From: CAJBNH01 sp964447285
GTDB taxonomy: Bacteria > Myxococcota_A > UBA9042
Direction of reading: 5' to 3'
DNA: 64,000 nucleotides
NCBI GenBank assembly: GCA_964447285.1
Contig: CAYURO010000001.1
Location: 231,312-295,311 of the forward strand
The position numbers and the translations under genes were made by a program. The notes beneath the pieces were generated by a model, which saw only the letters and a program-made list of their open reading frames with translations, was not told the origin of the DNA and ran no database searches. Of the stretch, positions 36,298-45,941 are shown in pieces. Every line of letters begins with the position of its first letter. Position 1 is the stretch's first letter.

Positions 36298-38361
36298 TTA
36301 GTAGGCGACTTGGAACGTGACGGACTGAGGGGCGCTGGTCGTCTGCGAGCCCAGATCGCCGGGAGAAAACGCCGACACGGTGGCCGAGATCGTGTAGTTG
36401 CCGGGCCGGTCGGGGACGAACAGCAGCTCGGCTCCGCTGGTCATCGGATAGTAGAGCCAAGCGGCGGATCCGGGCGGGCGAGCCGTCACGGTCCATTGGT
36501 AGGCACCCGTGAGGCCGACCGGATAGGTCCCGGGCGTGACGCTTGCCTTGATGCGCAGGGACTTTCCGGCCTGGGCTCCGACGACGGGCTGCAGCGCCAA
36601 CTGCGGTGGTGTTACGTCGGCGCGGCTGGACCCCTCAAGGTTTACCTTGGAGATCAGGGTCTTGCCCTTGCACGTGTTGGCCGTCCACTCGCCCGCGCAC
36701 CAGTAGACGTGCAGGATGCCGTAGTGTGGGGCGGACTGCGACGCGCCGGGCTGGAATTGCACCGGGATCGAGGCAGTTCCCCACGGAGCGACGGTCTTGG
36801 CCTCGAACGCGGCCGTGTATTCCGCGGACTCGGCGCCGGTCTCGCAGGGCGTGTCTTGCGTGACGTTGAACAGCGTGGTGCAGGCCTTGATCAGCCGCAG
36901 CGGGCTGCAGCTCTGGTTGAAGATCCAGACCGTGTGGGACTTGCCGCCGCTGGGCGCGTGGAAGCCCAGGGGATTGGGACCGATCTCCGGGGCAGGCGCC
37001 TTGCACGTCCCGGCGCTGATCGGGATGGCCCACTTCTGTGGTACCCCCGCCTGATTCCACCAGAGATCCAGACGTGCGGGCAGCGGCGGATTGCCGGCGG
37101 GGGCGGTGAACCCGAGCTGGAACGTCGCAGAACTGCCCGCAGCCATGTTGACCGGCAACAGCACCGGCGCGCCCATCAGGACCTGCAGCGCAAACGCCTT
37201 GTCCAGCACGTCCTGTTGCTGCGACTCGAGGACGGGAACGACGCCGGCGGTGTAGACCGACAGTCCAGACGGACCCAGATTCTCAAGTGTACACGAGCGC
37301 TTGGCGGCCGAGGCGAAGTCGAACAGGTGTGCACCTGTGTCACACGTCAGCGCGAAGCCACTGTCCGCCTGCCACGTCGCCGTCAGCTTGGCCTTGGCGA
37401 TGCGCGTCTCGATGCCTTGCTTGACCTGAACGACCAACTCGACCGGGCTGGGCGCCTTGGACCCGTTGGGCTTGAACTGCACGCAGATCTGTAGCGTCAT
37501 CAATTGATCTGCAAAATTGGGTGCTTGTCCGACTTGGGGGATCTCGGAGCCGAATTGCGGCACCTGCACGATGGTGTACTGGTCGTCGGCGGGCTGAATC
37601 GTGGCCCCCTGGTACTCGAACGGTTCGCAGCCGATGTTGCCCAGCTTGACGCACACCTGCTGCGGTGTTTGCGGACTGGCGTTGACGAAGACGTGGCTCT
37701 GCGGCTGCAGCAGCGGCTTGGCGCCGGTACACGGTGTCGAGAAAAACAGCTCGAGATCCGGCTTCTTCGGGTCGTTGGTCTTCAGCGTCAGCCGCCCCGT
37801 GCCCTGGTCGTCGCCCGGCTGGTTCGGGTCGTACGTGACGAGGAAGGACCGCTTGGCTCCCGGCTCGATCGTCAGCGGCAAGTCTTCGAAAGTGAACGGC
37901 TCTTGCCACGCCCAGTCGATGGCGAGTTGCAGCGTGTCCGACTGCCAGCCCACATCGGCGATCACCAGCGGACCGTCGCCCATGTTGAAGATCTCCGCCG
38001 CCGCCTTGACCGGCGAGGTCGGCTGCGACCGCAGGGGCTGAAAGACCAGCAGGTTCGTCTCGACACCCTTGAGCTTGACGACGATCTGGGGGGATTTCGC
38101 TTGTGTGTCGATGGGTTGAATGGTGTCGGCGACGTCGCCGCCCTGTACGTCGGGCGAGAGCGTCACGTCATCGCCAGCAGCATCGTCGGTTCCGTCCGCC
38201 AGCGCGTCGACCTCGACCGAGTCCGGCATGATGACCGAGTCGCCGGGCTGCCAACTGGGTGGCGTCTCCGCCGTCTCGCTGCACGACAGCAGCGCCAGCG
38301 CCATGATCGACGGAAGCCACGGGAGTGCCGGACGCCTCCGCCGGTTTGGCAAGTCGTTCAT
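36298..38361 (-). CDS. Large lipoprotein with choice-of-anchor/ASH-like Ig domains and a PKD-like end
   Basis: The 687-residue product has a lipoprotein signal (IMALALLSC) and an acidic linker. Successive beta-sandwich segments contain NMGDGPLVIADVGW, PGAKRSFLVTYDPNQPGDDQGTGRLTLKTND-type and APWGTASIPVQFQPG-type phrases, as in choice-of-anchor-D/HYDIN-ASH domains. The last about 100 residues (LRIKASVTPGTYP to QSVTFQVAY) look like a PKD-type Ig fold. No catalytic motif. A structural or adhesive role on the cell surface is inferred. The ATG at 38361 has GGGGGAAGG upstream. It follows the Cys-repeat lipoprotein by 41 nt, so these two are probably co-transcribed. Confidence 0.8.
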   Translation of the reverse strand: MNDLPNRRRRPALPWLPSIMALALLSCSETAETPPSWQPGDSVIMPDSVEVDALADGTDDAAGDDVTLSPDVQGGDVADTIQPIDTQAKSPQIVVKLKGVETNLLVFQPLRSQPTSPVKAAAEIFNMGDGPLVIADVGWQSDTLQLAIDWAWQEPFTFEDLPLTIEPGAKRSFLVTYDPNQPGDDQGTGRLTLKTNDPKKPDLELFFSTPCTGAKPLLQPQSHVFVNASPQTPQQVCVKLGNIGCEPFEYQGATIQPADDQYTIVQVPQFGSEIPQVGQAPNFADQLMTLQICVQFKPNGSKAPSPVELVVQVKQGIETRIAKAKLTATWQADSGFALTCDTGAHLFDFASAAKRSCTLENLGPSGLSVYTAGVVPVLESQQQDVLDKAFALQVLMGAPVLLPVNMAAGSSATFQLGFTAPAGNPPLPARLDLWWNQAGVPQKWAIPISAGTCKAPAPEIGPNPLGFHAPSGGKSHTVWIFNQSCSPLRLIKACTTLFNVTQDTPCETGAESAEYTAAFEAKTVAPWGTASIPVQFQPGASQSAPHYGILHVYWCAGEWTANTCKGKTLISKVNLEGSSRADVTPPQLALQPVVGAQAGKSLRIKASVTPGTYPVGLTGAYQWTVTARPPGSAAWLYYPMTSGAELLFVPDRPGNYTISATVSAFSPGDLGSQTTSAPQSVTFQVAY

Positions 38362-38402
38362 CCTTCCCCCTTGCGTGTGGAGCAGAAGCTTGGACTGCGC
38401 GT

Positions 38403-41400
38403 CTACGGGCAGCCGGGCACGCCGATGGCCGGAGCGTACTTGCAGACGCCGGCACCACAATAGTCCCAAGTGCACGTGTTGTAATCGTTGCAGTTCTTGG
38501 GCGATCCCTCGACGCACGTGCCGGTCTGACACACCGAGTTGTCCAGACACGAAATGCTGCACGCGGTGCCGTCCTTCAGCGTGGTCGCTGCGCAGCCGCC
38601 CGTCTTGGGGTCGCAGGCGTCCGAGGTGCACAGGTTGAAGTCCTCGCACACCATCGCCGCCAGCTTCAGCACGCGCAGGCGACTGTTCTTCTGATCCACG
38701 ATCAGGATGCGGCCCTGACCGTTGGCCGTCATGCCCGACGGCTCGTTGAGCTGGTCCGTCGTGCCGTCGCCGGCGATGGTGCGCACCAGACCGTCCACGC
38801 CAAGCGCACGGATGCGCGAGTTCTGGCGGTCGGCGATCAGCAGGTCGCCGCCGGGGGCGAACGTGAGACCGACGGGGAAGCTGAACAGCGCCTCGGCGGC
38901 GTTGCCGTCCTTGTAGCCCGAGCTGCTGCCGATGATGGTCACCGTGTAGCCGTTGCTTGCGATGCGGCGGATGCGGTGGTTGCCCGAGTCTGCGACGTAG
39001 ATGGTGCCGTTGGGACCCGTTGCGAGACCGACGGGGGCGTTGAAGCGCGCCGCCTTGCCGACGTCCTCCTTGTAGCCCGCAACGCCGCCGCCCGCGAGGG
39101 TGATGACCTGGCTGATCCTCGGCGGGTCGGTGGTCGGGTCGGGGTGGGTGATCATGCGGACGGTGTGGTTGCCCGCCTCGCTGACGTAGACGCCGGCGTC
39201 ATCCACCGCCAAGCCCACCGGTTGGGCGAACAGCGCCTCAGTCGCCTTGCCGTCCTTCCAGCCCGACATGCCGGTGCCCGCGTAGGTCGTCACGTTGCCG
39301 GAGGTGTCGATCTTGCGCACCGCGTTGTTGTGGTAGTCGGCGACGAACAGGTTGCCCTTGCGGTCGAATGCGAGCGCGGTGGGGGCGCTGAACTGGGCGG
39401 TGGCGGCCGGACCGTTGACCAGTCCGGGGGCTCCCGTGCCTGCGAACGTGGTCACGGTGCCGTCGGCGGCGACCTTGCGGATGCGGTTGTTCAGCAGGTC
39501 GGTGACCAGGAACGCACCTGTGGTGTCGCGGGCGATCGACTGCGGGAAGTTGAATTGCGCGTCCTTGGCCGTGCCGTTCTTGAAGCCGGCGACGCCCGTG
39601 CCGATGTCGGCCTCGAACAGCCCGGCGATGGCTGCGGTGCACTTGCCCGCCACGCAGATGTCGCCCGAGGTGCAGGCATTGGCGTCGTCGCAGGACTTGG
39701 TGTTGTTCGCGTAGCCGCACACGCCCGTCGTCGTATTGCAGGAGTCATCGGTGCACACGTTGGCGTCGCTGCAGTCCTTGGCCGCGCCGGCGGTGCACTT
39801 GCCGTACTTGCAGGCGTCGTTCAGCGTGCAGGCGTTGCCGTCGTTGCACGGCGCAGCGTTGCCCGTGAATAGGCAGCCGCCCGTCTTGGGGTCGCACGCG
39901 TCGTCGGTGCAGCTGTTGCCGTCGTCGCAGTTCACGGCGGTGCCGTTGACGCACTTGCCCGCGGCGCACTGACCGGACAGCAGGCACTTGTCACCGTCCG
40001 CGCACGCCTTCACGTTGGCCGTGAACACGCACAGGTTGCTCTTGCAAGTGTCGTCGGTGCAGCCGTTCTTGTCGTTGCAGTCCGTGGCGACCGCGCAGAA
40101 GTTGCCGCAGCCGGCGATGCCGACCGACACGCATTTGCCGGTGGCGGCGTCGCAGGAGTCGGTCGTGCACTTCTCGTTGTCGTTGCAGTCCTTGGGGGCT
40201 CCAGAGGCGCACTTGCCGCTGGCGCAGGCATCATTGACGGTGCAGCCCAGGCCGTCATCGCACGGGCCGGTGGTCGCGGCGAACTGGCAGCCCTTGGTCG
40301 GCAGGCAGGTGTCGGCGGTGCAGGGGTTGCCGTCGTCACACGTCAGCGTGGTGCCCTTGATGCAGAATCCGGTCTTGCAGGCGTCGCCCACCGTGCACAA
40401 CGACCCGTCTGCGTCACAGCCGGTCCCATCCTTTGGCACACCCGCGTTGAGGCACTTGCCCGTAGCGACTTCGCAAGAGTCGGCGGTGCACGGGTTGTAG
40501 TCGTCGCAATTCTTGGGCAGACCGGCGATGCACACCTTGTTGCTGCAAGCGTCACCCACGGTGCACGCGTCGCTGTCTGCGTCACAGGTCTTCGCGTTTG
40601 CCAGCGACGCGCAGCCCAACTTCGGGTCGCACGAGTCGTCGGTGCACGAGTTGCCGTCGTCGCAGTTCTTCGCCTTGGCGAACTGACACGCGCCGTCCTT
40701 GCAAGCGTCGCCCTCGGTGCAGATGTCGCCGTCGGAGCACGCCAACGTGTTCGCGCTGTTCTTGCAGACGCCGTTGCTGCAGGTGTCGTCGGTGCAGACC
40801 TTGCCGTCGTTGCAGTCGGTGTTCGAGGTGCACTGGTTGCTGCAGCCGGGAATCGCCGCGAACGTGCACAGGCCGGTCGCCCCGTTGCACGCATCGGTGG
40901 TGCACTTGTCGCCATCGATGCACGCCTTGACTTGGCCAGAGGCGCACTTGCCGCCGGAGCACACGTCGCCCGAGGTACAGGCGTTGCCGTCGTCGCACGG
41001 CGCCGCGTTTGCCGCCTGGGTGCAGCCCAGGACCGCGTCACAGGCGTCCTGCGTGCACGGGTTGCCGTCGTCGCACTTCAGTGCCGTGCCCTTGACGCAA
41101 GTGCCCGACTTGCAGGCGTCGCCCACCGAGCACACCGAACCGTCGGCATCGCATGGGTCGCCGTCGAAGGCCGTGCCATATAACACGCAGTTGCCCGTTT
41201 GTGGGTTGCACGAGTCTTGGGTGCACGCCAAGCCGTCGTCACACTTCTTGGCCACGCCCGGCACGCAGGCCGAGTTGGAGCAGGTATCACCGGCCGTGCA
41301 GGCGTTGCCGTCGGCGTCGCACGCAGCCGTGTTCGCGCTGTGGACGCAGCCCACGGCGGGCTTGCAGACGTCGTCGGTGCAGGGGTTCTTGTCGTCGCAG

Positions 41401-42797
41401 TCGACGACCGCGCCGGGCTGGCAGGCGCCCGCCTTGCAGGCGTCGGCGCCCGTGCAGACGCTGGCGTCCGCGTCACACCCGGTGCCGTCGGGAACGGCCG
41501 TGGCATCGCACTTGCCGGTCAGGGGGTTGCACGCGACGTTGCTGCAGACGTCGCCGCTGGCTGTGCAAGTCACGATGGTCGCCGCGTTCAGCACGCACTT
41601 GGGGATGAACGACGTCTTGTCACAGTACAGCGTGCCGTTGCAGAGGTTGCCATCTTCCTTGATTGCGCAGTCCGCGTCGGTGACGCACTGGCAGGTGTTG
41701 GCTCCAGCTTGGCACTGGCCATCCTTGCACGTGTCGCTGTCGGTGCAGTCGTTGCCGTCGTCGCACAGCGCGCCGTCCTTGTTGACGTGGAGGCAGCCGG
41801 TCTTGGGGTCGCAACTGTCCGTGGTGCAAAGGCTGTTGTCGTCGCAGTCGAGCGGCTTGAACTTGGTGCCGTCGCACACGCCGGACACGCACACGTCGTT
41901 CTTGGTGCAGGCGTTGCCGTCGTCGCAAGGCGCGGTGTTCAGCGCGGTCGTGCAGCCGCTGGCAGGGTCGCAGCCGTCGTTGGTGCACGGATTGTCGTCG
42001 TTGCATGCGATCGGCTGACCCTGGCAGGCGCCGTCGATGCACGCGTCGTCCTTGGTGCACAAGTTACCGTCGCTGCAGGGCACGACGATCGGGGCGTTCT
42101 TGCAGGCACCAGTGGCGGGATCGCAGGAATCCAGCGTGCAAAGGCTGCTGTCGTTGCAGTCCTTGAGCTTGCCCGGCACGCACACGCCATTGGCGCAGGT
42201 GTCAAACGCCGAGCACAGGGTGCCGTCGTCGCACGGACCCTCGGCAGCGGGGTAAGTGCAGCCCTTGGCCGGGTCGCAGACGTCGGTCGTGCAGGGATTG
42301 GAGTCTTCGCACTTCACTGCGGCGCCAGCGATGCACGTTCCGGCCTTGCAGGTGCCGATCTGGGTGCAGGGGTTGCCGTCGTCGCACTCGCCGGTGCCGG
42401 GCGGGTGCAGGCAGACACCGTCCTTGTCGCAGCTGTCGGTCGTACAGGGGTTGCCATCGTCGCAGTTCTTCATCGCGCCCGAGCAGGTGCCGCCGGAGCA
42501 GATGTCGCCGGAGGTGCAGACGTTGCCATCGTCGCAAGCGGCAGTGTTGGCCGCGTTGACGCATGTGCCGTTCTCGCACTTGTCGTCGGTGCAGGGGTTG
42601 CCATCGTTGCAACCGGTCGCGCAGGTGGCCACAACGTCGGTGTCGATGGTCGTGTCGCTCAGGTCCTCGATAGAGGGACCGCCCACGACCTCGTCTCCGC
42701 CGCCCACACAACCGGATGCAGTCACAAGCCAAGCCGTTGCACAGATCGTGCGAAACGCGGCTGAGCGACGAGAAGAACCGAAATTCGTCGAGAACAT
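38403..42797 (-). CDS. Giant Cys-rich repeat lipoprotein with NHL propeller
   Basis: The 1464-residue product has a lipoprotein signal ending WLVTASGC. From about residue 55 to 1055 there are some two dozen or more units of about 20-45 residues built on CDDGNxCTxDxCDxxxGC and CxxGxC, rich in Asp, Asn and Cys. This is the Dickkopf/EGF-like repeat type common in Myxococcota surface proteins. An NHL beta-propeller of about six blades (about 1060-1380; phrases such as GVAGFKNGTAKDAQF and LNNRIRKVAADGTVTTFAG) follows, then a last Cys-rich tail. Each repeat probably has disulfides and may bind Ca through Asp-rich loops. A rigid stalk holding a propeller at its tip is inferred. The ATG at 42797 has GGAG 7 nt upstream and begins the signal. 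Confidence 0.88.
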   Translation of the reverse strand: MFSTNFGSSRRSAAFRTICATAWLVTASGCVGGGDEVVGGPSIEDLSDTTIDTDVVATCATGCNDGNPCTDDKCENGTCVNAANTAACDDGNVCTSGDICSGGTCSGAMKNCDDGNPCTTDSCDKDGVCLHPPGTGECDDGNPCTQIGTCKAGTCIAGAAVKCEDSNPCTTDVCDPAKGCTYPAAEGPCDDGTLCSAFDTCANGVCVPGKLKDCNDSSLCTLDSCDPATGACKNAPIVVPCSDGNLCTKDDACIDGACQGQPIACNDDNPCTNDGCDPASGCTTALNTAPCDDGNACTKNDVCVSGVCDGTKFKPLDCDDNSLCTTDSCDPKTGCLHVNKDGALCDDGNDCTDSDTCKDGQCQAGANTCQCVTDADCAIKEDGNLCNGTLYCDKTSFIPKCVLNAATIVTCTASGDVCSNVACNPLTGKCDATAVPDGTGCDADASVCTGADACKAGACQPGAVVDCDDKNPCTDDVCKPAVGCVHSANTAACDADGNACTAGDTCSNSACVPGVAKKCDDGLACTQDSCNPQTGNCVLYGTAFDGDPCDADGSVCSVGDACKSGTCVKGTALKCDDGNPCTQDACDAVLGCTQAANAAPCDDGNACTSGDVCSGGKCASGQVKACIDGDKCTTDACNGATGLCTFAAIPGCSNQCTSNTDCNDGKVCTDDTCSNGVCKNSANTLACSDGDICTEGDACKDGACQFAKAKNCDDGNSCTDDSCDPKLGCASLANAKTCDADSDACTVGDACSNKVCIAGLPKNCDDYNPCTADSCEVATGKCLNAGVPKDGTGCDADGSLCTVGDACKTGFCIKGTTLTCDDGNPCTADTCLPTKGCQFAATTGPCDDGLGCTVNDACASGKCASGAPKDCNDNEKCTTDSCDAATGKCVSVGIAGCGNFCAVATDCNDKNGCTDDTCKSNLCVFTANVKACADGDKCLLSGQCAAGKCVNGTAVNCDDGNSCTDDACDPKTGGCLFTGNAAPCNDGNACTLNDACKYGKCTAGAAKDCSDANVCTDDSCNTTTGVCGYANNTKSCDDANACTSGDICVAGKCTAAIAGLFEADIGTGVAGFKNGTAKDAQFNFPQSIARDTTGAFLVTDLLNNRIRKVAADGTVTTFAGTGAPGLVNGPAATAQFSAPTALAFDRKGNLFVADYHNNAVRKIDTSGNVTTYAGTGMSGWKDGKATEALFAQPVGLAVDDAGVYVSEAGNHTVRMITHPDPTTDPPRISQVITLAGGGVAGYKEDVGKAARFNAPVGLATGPNGTIYVADSGNHRIRRIASNGYTVTIIGSSSGYKDGNAAEALFSFPVGLTFAPGGDLLIADRQNSRIRALGVDGLVRTIAGDGTTDQLNEPSGMTANGQGRILIVDQKNSRLRVLKLAAMVCEDFNLCTSDACDPKTGGCAATTLKDGTACSISCLDNSVCQTGTCVEGSPKNCNDYNTCTWDYCGAGVCKYAPAIGVPGCP

Positions 42798-42845
42798 GGT
42801 GACTCCGTGTGGCGCTGGCGATGCCTCGGACATGGTAGCGCTGTC

Positions 42846-42875
42846 ACGATACTCTCTTGCAGCGCGGCGTGACAA
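42846..42875 (-). promoter_or_regulatory. Candidate promoter for the Cys-repeat lipoprotein operon
   Basis: On the minus strand TTGTCA (42870-42875), an 18-nt spacer and TATCGT (42846-42851) lie about 50 nt before the ATG at 42797. Motif reading only. Confidence 0.3.
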
Positions 42876-43047
42876 GAACGAGAACGGTAAAGCCCCCTCT
42901 TGGCCCCACATCATGTACTTCTGTGCGGAATCGGCGCGATCGGGTACGGTTTGGCTACTGCGGGCTCAGCGGTCCCGACGCGATGCGCTGCCGCGCCGCT
43001 CTGGCCACCGAAGGACGAACCCAACTGCAAGGGAAGTGGGAGGCTGC

Positions 43048-43542
43048 ATGGCGACTTCTTTCAACTACATGGAAGTGCTTGAGATTGCTAAAGAAATCGA
43101 GCGTGAGGGGGCTCGCTTCTACCGGGAGGCCAGTGCTCGCGCGACGCACGAGACGGCGCGTCGGCTGTTGCATACCCTGGCCGTCGAGGAACACGGTCAC
43201 GAGGCGTACTTCGAGGACCTGCAACAGAAGGCCCTGACGTCCCAGCAGGAGTCGTCTGTGCCGGACTTGGACGAAGTGACGGGGGCCTACCTGCGCTCGC
43301 TGGCACCGGGACGCATCTTCCCGCAAGCCCGCGATGCCACGGACTGGCTGTCGGGGCAGGAGTCGCCCGCAGACGTGCTGCGTGTGGCGCTGCGGATGGA
43401 GGAGGCCGCGGTCGCGTTCTACGCGGCGTTGAAGCGGGCCATGCCGCCCGAGTGGGACCCGGACCACTTGCAGGAGCTGCTGTCGGAAGAGGAGCGGCAC
43501 GTCGCCCTGATCAGGGCTGCGTTGCGGACGCTTGGGGCCTGA
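43048..43542 (+). CDS. Ferritin-like / rubrerythrin-type diiron protein
   Basis: The 164-residue product is a four-helix bundle with two ferritin-like metal motifs. The first helix pair has EIEREGARFYREA and VEEHGHEAYF; the second pair has RMEEAAVAFYAAL and LSEEERHVALI, giving Glu and ExxH ligands for a diiron site. No rubredoxin domain is present, so it is an erythrin-like or ferritin-like member. Such proteins detoxify peroxide or handle iron. The ATG at 43048 has a GGGAGG-like Shine-Dalgarno (AGTGGGAGG) 5-6 nt upstream. It is divergent from the Cys-repeat lipoprotein gene. Confidence 0.82.
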   Translation: MATSFNYMEVLEIAKEIEREGARFYREASARATHETARRLLHTLAVEEHGHEAYFEDLQQKALTSQQESSVPDLDEVTGAYLRSLAPGRIFPQARDATDWLSGQESPADVLRVALRMEEAAVAFYAALKRAMPPEWDPDHLQELLSEEERHVALIRAALRTLGA

Positions 43543-43583
43543 CCGCGCAATCCGCAGCCATCGGAAGGGCTTGGCGTCGGCGG

Positions 43584-43647
43584 CTTTGCAGGTGCAGCGA
43601 AAGCGGGTAGAAGCTCTCCATCCCCCCGCCCACCTGAACCTGCAAAG
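43584..43647 (+). promoter_or_regulatory. Inverted repeat that would pair with the acs ribosome-binding site
   Basis: CTTTGCAGGT (43584-43593) is exactly complementary to ACCTGCAAAG (43638-43647), and the latter overlaps the AAAGGAG Shine-Dalgarno of acs (43644-43650). In mRNA this could mask the site. A promoter candidate (TTGCAG 43586-43591, 16 nt, TAGAAG 43608-43613) overlaps the left arm; if used, the left arm would not be transcribed, so the two readings compete. Confidence 0.3.
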
Positions 43648-43656
43648 GAGCGCCCC

Positions 43657-45573
43657 ATGGCTGCCGACGGCGATCACGTACGCAACGACTCACACGGGGA
43701 AGTCTGGGCTCCCGACCCGCTTCAGGCTGCACACACCCGCGTGCCCGACTACCACGCCCTGCGCGCCAAGGCGTCGGCCGACCCTCTGGGCTTCTGGGAG
43801 GCGGAGGCGCGTGAGCTCGCATGGGCCGAGCCTTGGACCCAGGTGTTGGACGACTCGAACGCCCCGTTTTTCCAGTGGTTTGTGGGGGCAAAGACCAACA
43901 TCGTCGCCAACGCCTTGGACCGCCATCAGGCCACCGCCACCCGCAACAAGCTTGCCTACATTTGGGAGGGCGAGGACGGCACCGTTCGGACGATGTCGTA
44001 TCACGCGCTGAACCGCGAGGTCTGCCAGTTCGCCAACATCCTCAAGAGCATGGGTGTGGTGAAGGGCGATCGCGTCACGATCTACCTGCCGCGCGTGCTC
44101 GAGCTGCCGATCGCGATGCTGGCGTGCGCCAAGCTGGGGGCGGTGCACTCGGTGGTGTATGGCGGCTTCTCGGTCGAGGCGCTGGCCGAGCGCATCCAGG
44201 ACTCGGAGTCCAAGGTGCTGATCACCGCCGACGGCGGCTTCATGCGCGGCAAGGTGATCGCGCTGAAGGAGATCGCCGACGAGGCGCTGCAGCGGGCGGG
44301 CACGGTCGAGCACGTGGTGGTGGTCAAGCGAACCAACCTGCCGGTGAAGATGGAGGTGGGGCGCGACTACTTCTACGACGAGCTGATGTCGCTGCCGCTA
44401 GCCAAGAACCCGGGGCAGTGCGCCACTGAGATCGTCGACGCCGAGCATCCGCTGTTTCTGCTGTACACGTCAGGCACGACCGGCAAGCCCAAGGGCATTC
44501 TGCACACCCACGGCGGCTATCAGGTGGGCGTTGCGACGACGATGAAGTACGCCTTTGACCTGCGCCCCGAAGACCGCTTCTGGTGTGCGGCAGACCCGGG
44601 CTGGATCACCGGTCACAGCTACATCGTGTACGGCCCGTTGATTCTGGGGGCCACTTCGATCATCTACGAAGGCGCGCCGACCTTCCCGTATCCGGACCGC
44701 TGGTGGCGCGTCGTGGAAAAATACGGCGTGAACATCCTCTACACCGCGCCCACGGCCATTCGCGGCTTGATGCGCTTTGGCGAGGCGTGGGCCAACCGCC
44801 ACGACCTGTCGTCACTGCGCTTGCTGGGGTCCGTCGGCGAGCCGATCAATCCCGAGGCGTGGCGCTGGTTTCACCGCGTCATCGGCGGCGGTCGCTGTCC
44901 CATCATCGATACGTGGTGGCAGACCGAGACCGGCAGCTTCATGATCACCCCGGTGCCGTCGCTGCCGCTGAAGCCCGGCTCGGGCACGCTGCCCTTCCCC
45001 GGCATCGAGGCGCAGATTGTCGACGATCAGGGCCAGCCCGTGGCGGTGGGAGAAGAAGGCAAGCTGGTGCTGACGCGGCCATGGCCGTCGATGCTCCGGG
45101 GCATCTGGCGCGACCCCGAGCGGTATGTCCAGCAGTATTGGTCGACCTATCCCGGCAAGTACTTCACGGGTGATTCCGCCAGGATGGACGCAGACGGCTA
45201 TTTCTGGATCATCGGCCGCGTCGACGACGTCATCAAGGTCTCGGGCTATCGCTTGGGCACGGCCGAGGTCGAGTCCGCGCTGGTCAGCCACCCCGCCGTC
45301 GCCGAAGCCGCGGTCATCGGCGTGCCGCACGAGCTCAAGGGCCATGCGATCCACGCCTATGTTCAGTTGAAGGCGGGGCGGTCGCCGTCGCACGAGCTGC
45401 ACGACGAGCTGATCCAGCACGTGGGGCGCGAGGTGGGCCCGATTGCGCGCCCGGAGAAGCTGGACTTCATGGACGCCCTGCCCAAGACGCGGTCCGGCAA
45501 GATCATGCGGCGGCTGCTGCGGGCGCGCGCCCAGGGGCTGCCTGAGGGCGACACGTCGACACTGGAAGACTAG
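43657..45573 (+). CDS. acs: Acetyl-coenzyme A synthetase
   Basis: The 638-residue product is an AMP-forming acyl-CoA synthetase of the Acs group. It has the P-loop-like YTSGTTGKPKG (about residue 270), DPGWITGHSYIVYGPL, DTWWQTETGSFMI, the hinge GYRLGTAEVES and the C-terminal catalytic-lysine motif PKTRSGKIMRR (Lys at about 614), the usual site of regulatory acetylation. It activates acetate to acetyl-CoA with ATP. With PFOR, MaeB and the cytochromes it suggests acetate can be used as an electron source, which is inference. It has its own leader with an SD-overlapping repeat. Confidence 0.95.
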   Translation: MAADGDHVRNDSHGEVWAPDPLQAAHTRVPDYHALRAKASADPLGFWEAEARELAWAEPWTQVLDDSNAPFFQWFVGAKTNIVANALDRHQATATRNKLAYIWEGEDGTVRTMSYHALNREVCQFANILKSMGVVKGDRVTIYLPRVLELPIAMLACAKLGAVHSVVYGGFSVEALAERIQDSESKVLITADGGFMRGKVIALKEIADEALQRAGTVEHVVVVKRTNLPVKMEVGRDYFYDELMSLPLAKNPGQCATEIVDAEHPLFLLYTSGTTGKPKGILHTHGGYQVGVATTMKYAFDLRPEDRFWCAADPGWITGHSYIVYGPLILGATSIIYEGAPTFPYPDRWWRVVEKYGVNILYTAPTAIRGLMRFGEAWANRHDLSSLRLLGSVGEPINPEAWRWFHRVIGGGRCPIIDTWWQTETGSFMITPVPSLPLKPGSGTLPFPGIEAQIVDDQGQPVAVGEEGKLVLTRPWPSMLRGIWRDPERYVQQYWSTYPGKYFTGDSARMDADGYFWIIGRVDDVIKVSGYRLGTAEVESALVSHPAVAEAAVIGVPHELKGHAIHAYVQLKAGRSPSHELHDELIQHVGREVGPIARPEKLDFMDALPKTRSGKIMRRLLRARAQGLPEGDTSTLED

Positions 45574-45719
45574 CCAACAGAAATTCAGCCGGAGTGTCGA
45601 ACCCTTTGCGTCGTTGAGGGTCTCTTACGGCTGTCGGTGCTGGCAGGCTTGCGGCAGGCGAAATCCGCCCCCGGGCACGTCCGCACCGACGAGACTCATC
45701 CACACGCAGGAGCCCCACC

Positions 45720-45914
45720 ATGTCCAAGCTGTTTCCCACCAACGAGCACGCCATCGAGCGCGCGTTGCGCGTCGTCATCGGTGCCGGTCTTCTGGCCATC
45801 GTGTTCGTCGGCCCCCAGACGCCGTGGGGACTGTTGGGCATCGTGCCACTGGCGACGGGGCTGATCGGCAGTTGCCCGCTGTACACCGTGTTCGGTTTCC
45901 GCACGAACAAGTAG
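45720..45914 (+). CDS. DUF2892 (YgaP-like transmembrane) small protein
   Basis: The 64-residue product has the DUF2892 layout. A short start (MSKLFPTNEHAIERALRVVIG) runs into helix 1 (GAGLLAIVFVG), and helix 2 (LLGIVPLATGLIGSCPLYTVFG) contains the family's GSCPLY motif. In E. coli YgaP this part anchors a rhodanese; here it is free-standing, as often seen. Role unknown; the conserved Cys suggests a link to sulfur handling, and the TauE-type permease 1.6 kb away may be related. An AGGAG sequence lies about 9 nt before the ATG. Confidence 0.85.
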   Translation: MSKLFPTNEHAIERALRVVIGAGLLAIVFVGPQTPWGLLGIVPLATGLIGSCPLYTVFGFRTNK

Positions 45915-45941
45915 CCGTGCCTCAAGCGGAATAGCCTGGAC

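Noticed and set aside
41199..42764. Plus-strand open frame opposite the Cys-repeat lipoprotein
   Set aside because: It is a shadow of the repeat gene, with low-complexity Val/Ala/Arg content created by the reverse complement of Cys/Asp codons.
38403..42797. CRISPR-like array in the repetitive lipoprotein gene
   Set aside because: The periodicity is of coding type with varying unit length; there are no fixed repeats with unique spacers.
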